40,000 bases of DNA from Glandiceps talaboti. Its lineage: Eukaryota; Hemichordata; Enteropneusta; Spengelidae. Position numbers and translations under genes: made by a program. Numbering within the stretch: the first letter of the stretch is position 1; each line of letters starts with the position of its first letter. Below, piece by piece: positions 37,601-40,000 of the stretch. The notes under the pieces were generated by a model that made no database searches, was not told where the DNA came from, and saw only the letters and a program-made list of their open reading frames with translations. Where the stretch lies: NCBI RefSeq assembly GCF_964340395.1, contig NC_135549.1:31767332-31807331 (forward strand), given 5' to 3'.

Positions 37601-40000
37601 TAAATGTAATGGCACAGACATGTATGCAATGTATTACAGTAAATGTAATGACACAGACATGTATGCAATGTATTACAGTAAATGTAACGACACAGACATG
37701 TATGCAATGTATTACAGTAAATGTAATGGCACAGACATGTATGCAATGTATTACAGTAAATGTAATGACACAGACATGTATGCAATGTATTACGGTAAAT
37801 GTAATGACACAGACATGTATGCAACGTATTACAGTAAATGTAATGACACAGACATGTATGCAATGTATTACAGTAAATGTAATGACACAGACATGTATGC
37901 AATGTATTACAGTAAATGTAATGGCACAGACATGTATGCAATGTATTACAGTAAATGTAATGACACAGACATGTATGCAATGTATTACGGTAAATGTAAT
38001 GACACAGACATGTATGCAACGTATTACAGTAAATGTAATGACACAGACATGTATGCAATGTATTACAGTAAATGTAATGACACAGACATGTATGCAATGT
38101 ATTACAGTAAATGTAATGACACAGACATGTATGCAACGTATTACAGTAAATGTAACGACACAGACATGTATGCAATGTATTACAGTAAATGTAACGACAC
38201 AGACATGTATGCAATGTATTACAGTAAATGTAATGACACAGACATGTATGCAATGTATTACAGTAAATGTAACGACACAGACATGTATGCAATGTATTAC
38301 AGTAAATGTAACGACACAGACATGTATGCAATGTATTACAGTAAATGTAACGACACAGACATGTATGCAACGTATTACAGTAAATGTAACGGCACAGACA
38401 TGTATGCAACGTATTACAGTAAATGTAATGACACAGACATGTATGCAATGTATTATGGTAAATGTAATGACACAGACATGTATGCAATGTATTACAGTAA
38501 ATGTAACGACACAGACATATATGCAACGTATTACAGTAAATGTAACGGCACAGACATGTATGCAACGTATTACAGTAAATGTAATGACACAGACATGTAT
38601 GCAACGTATTACAGTAAATGTAACGACACAGACATGTATGCAATGTATTACAGTAAATGTAACGGCACAGACATGTATGCAATGTATTATAGTAAATGTT
38701 ACGACACAGACATGTATGCAATGTATTGCAGTAAATGTAATGACACAGACATGTATGCAACGTATTACAGTAAATGTAATGACACAGACATGTATGCAAT
38801 GTATTACAGTAAATGTAATGACACAGACATGTATGCAACGTATTACAGTAAATGTAACGACACAGACATGTATGCAATGTATTACAGTAAATGTAACGAC
38901 ACAGACATGTATGCAATGTATTACAGTAAATGTAACGACACAGACATGTATGCAATGTATTACAGTAAATGTAACGACACAGACATGTATGCAATGTATT
39001 ACAGTAAATGTAACGACACAGACATGTATGCAATGTATTACAGTAAATGTAATGACACAGACATGTATGCAATGTATTACAGTAAATGTAACGACACAGA
39101 CATGTATGCAATGTATTACAGTAAATGTAACGACACAGACATGTATGCAACGTATTACGGTAAATGTAATGACACAGACATGTATGCAATGTATTACGGT
39201 AAATGTAACGGCACAGACATGTATGCAACGTATTACAGTAAATGTAACGACACAGACATGTATGCAACGTATTACAGTAAATGTAACGGCACAGACATGT
39301 ATGCAACGTATTACAGTAAATGTAATGACACAGACATGTATGCAATGTATTACAGTAAATGTAACGGCACAGACATGTATGCAATGTATTACGGTAAATG
39401 TAATGACGCAGACATGTATGCAACGTATTACAGTAAATGTAATGACACAGACATGTATGCAACGTATTACAGTAAATGTAATGACACAGACATGTATGCA
39501 ATGTATTACAGTAAATGTAATGACACAGACATGTATGCAACGTATTACAGTAAATGTAATGACACAGACATGTATGCAACGTATTACAGTAAATGTAATG
39601 ACACAGACATGTATGCAATGTATTACAGTAAATGTAACGACACAGACATGTATGCAACGTATTACGGTAAATGTAATGACACAGACATGTATGCAATGTA
39701 TTACAGTAAATGTAACGGCACAGACATGTATGCAACGTATTACAGTAAATGTAACGGCACAGACATGTATGCAATGTATTACAGTAAATTTAACGACACA
39801 GACATGTATGCAATGTATTACAGTAAATGTAACGACACAGACATGTATGCAATGTATTACGGTAAATGTAACGACACAGACATGTATGCAATGTATTACG
39901 GTAAATGTAACGACACAGACATGTATGCAATGTATTACAGTAAATGTAATGACACAGACATGTATGCAATGTATTACAGTAAATGTAACGACACAGACAT
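31643..40000. repeat. 39-bp minisatellite, about 214 copies, continues past window
   Basis: The unit is ACAGACATGTATGCAAYGTA followed by TTACRGTAAATGTAAYGRC, 39 bp with almost no length change over 8.3 kb; a 3-bp deletion near 31880 is the main exception. Variation is limited to a few positions per unit (AATG/AACG, CAG/CGG, GAC/GGC, CAC/CGC). Because 39 is a multiple of three, very long open frames arise, including one of 2636 codons on the minus strand with a 13-residue period; these are not taken as genes. Confidence 0.98.
32416..38733. repeat. Two tandem 3159-bp higher-order blocks (81 units each) inside the 39-bp array
   Basis: Rare unit variants recur exactly 3159 bp apart: AATAACAC at 32578 and 35737, AAATATAACG at 33780 and 36939, GTTACGAC at 35540 and 38699. 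Between about 32416-35574 and 35575-38733 the order of variant units is the same, with few differences (for example AACGGC near 34254 against AATGGC near 37413). Block borders are uncertain by about one unit. Confidence 0.88.

Noticed and set aside
31864-39774. A 2636-codon minus-strand open frame of 13-residue Cys/Tyr/His repeats
   Set aside because: It is the 39-bp satellite read in a frame without stops. Other frames on both strands are open too, it lacks a proper start context and splice structure, and variation shows CpG decay rather than codon constraint.

Overview
The window is eukaryotic and almost certainly from an invertebrate animal. It is AT-rich, and its genes are split by introns with GT...AG borders whose phases match. 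It carries a tyrosine-recombinase retrotransposon of the Ngaro/DIRS group, short inverted-repeat DNA transposons, and about 12 kb of minisatellite. There are no bacterial-style operons, ribosome binding sites or RNA genes that I can recognise. The species cannot be named from sequence alone; a marine invertebrate (mollusc, amphioxus or similar) would fit.

Left part (1-9.5 kb). A minus-strand gene for a secreted protein begins at 2313: signal peptide, basic stretch, coiled coil, then a long Ser/Thr/Glu/Pro-rich exon that stays open to the window edge at base 1. Its 3' end is outside the window. A 31-bp minisatellite (about 43 copies) fills 3.33-4.67 kb, and 4.7-9.5 kb holds nothing I can call a gene.

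Central part (9.5-30.8 kb). One large minus-strand gene can be reassembled by hand from 15 coding exons (ATG at 30834, stop at 9666, AATAAA at 9546). With the short form of exon 3, the exons join in one frame of 759 codons including the stop. The predicted protein has PARP14/NMI/IFI35-type RRM-like modules (aa ~37-285), a coiled coil (~340-440) and a degenerate protein-kinase domain (~475-745) without the HRD aspartate or a normal DFG. Its introns hold most of the mobile DNA: an intact 5.66-kb Ngaro-type element (22609-28263) at the end of exon 3, a 416-bp MITE with perfect 71-bp inverted repeats and a 9-bp target duplication, a candidate 3.2-kb element with piggyBac-like ends that contains the MITE, a 199-bp foldback element, and several microsatellites.

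The most unusual structure is at 12.25-14.22 kb. A 27-bp minisatellite of about 73 copies is built from the 3' end of kinase exon 10 together with its own splice donor, so the true donor is followed by dozens of decoy donors. In the host reading frame each typical unit contains a TGA.

Right part (31.64-40 kb). A 39-bp minisatellite (about 214 copies in view) runs off the window. It contains two adjacent, nearly identical 81-unit blocks (3159 bp each), and most of its unit-to-unit variation looks like CpG decay. The very long open frames in the satellites follow from unit lengths divisible by three and are not called as genes.
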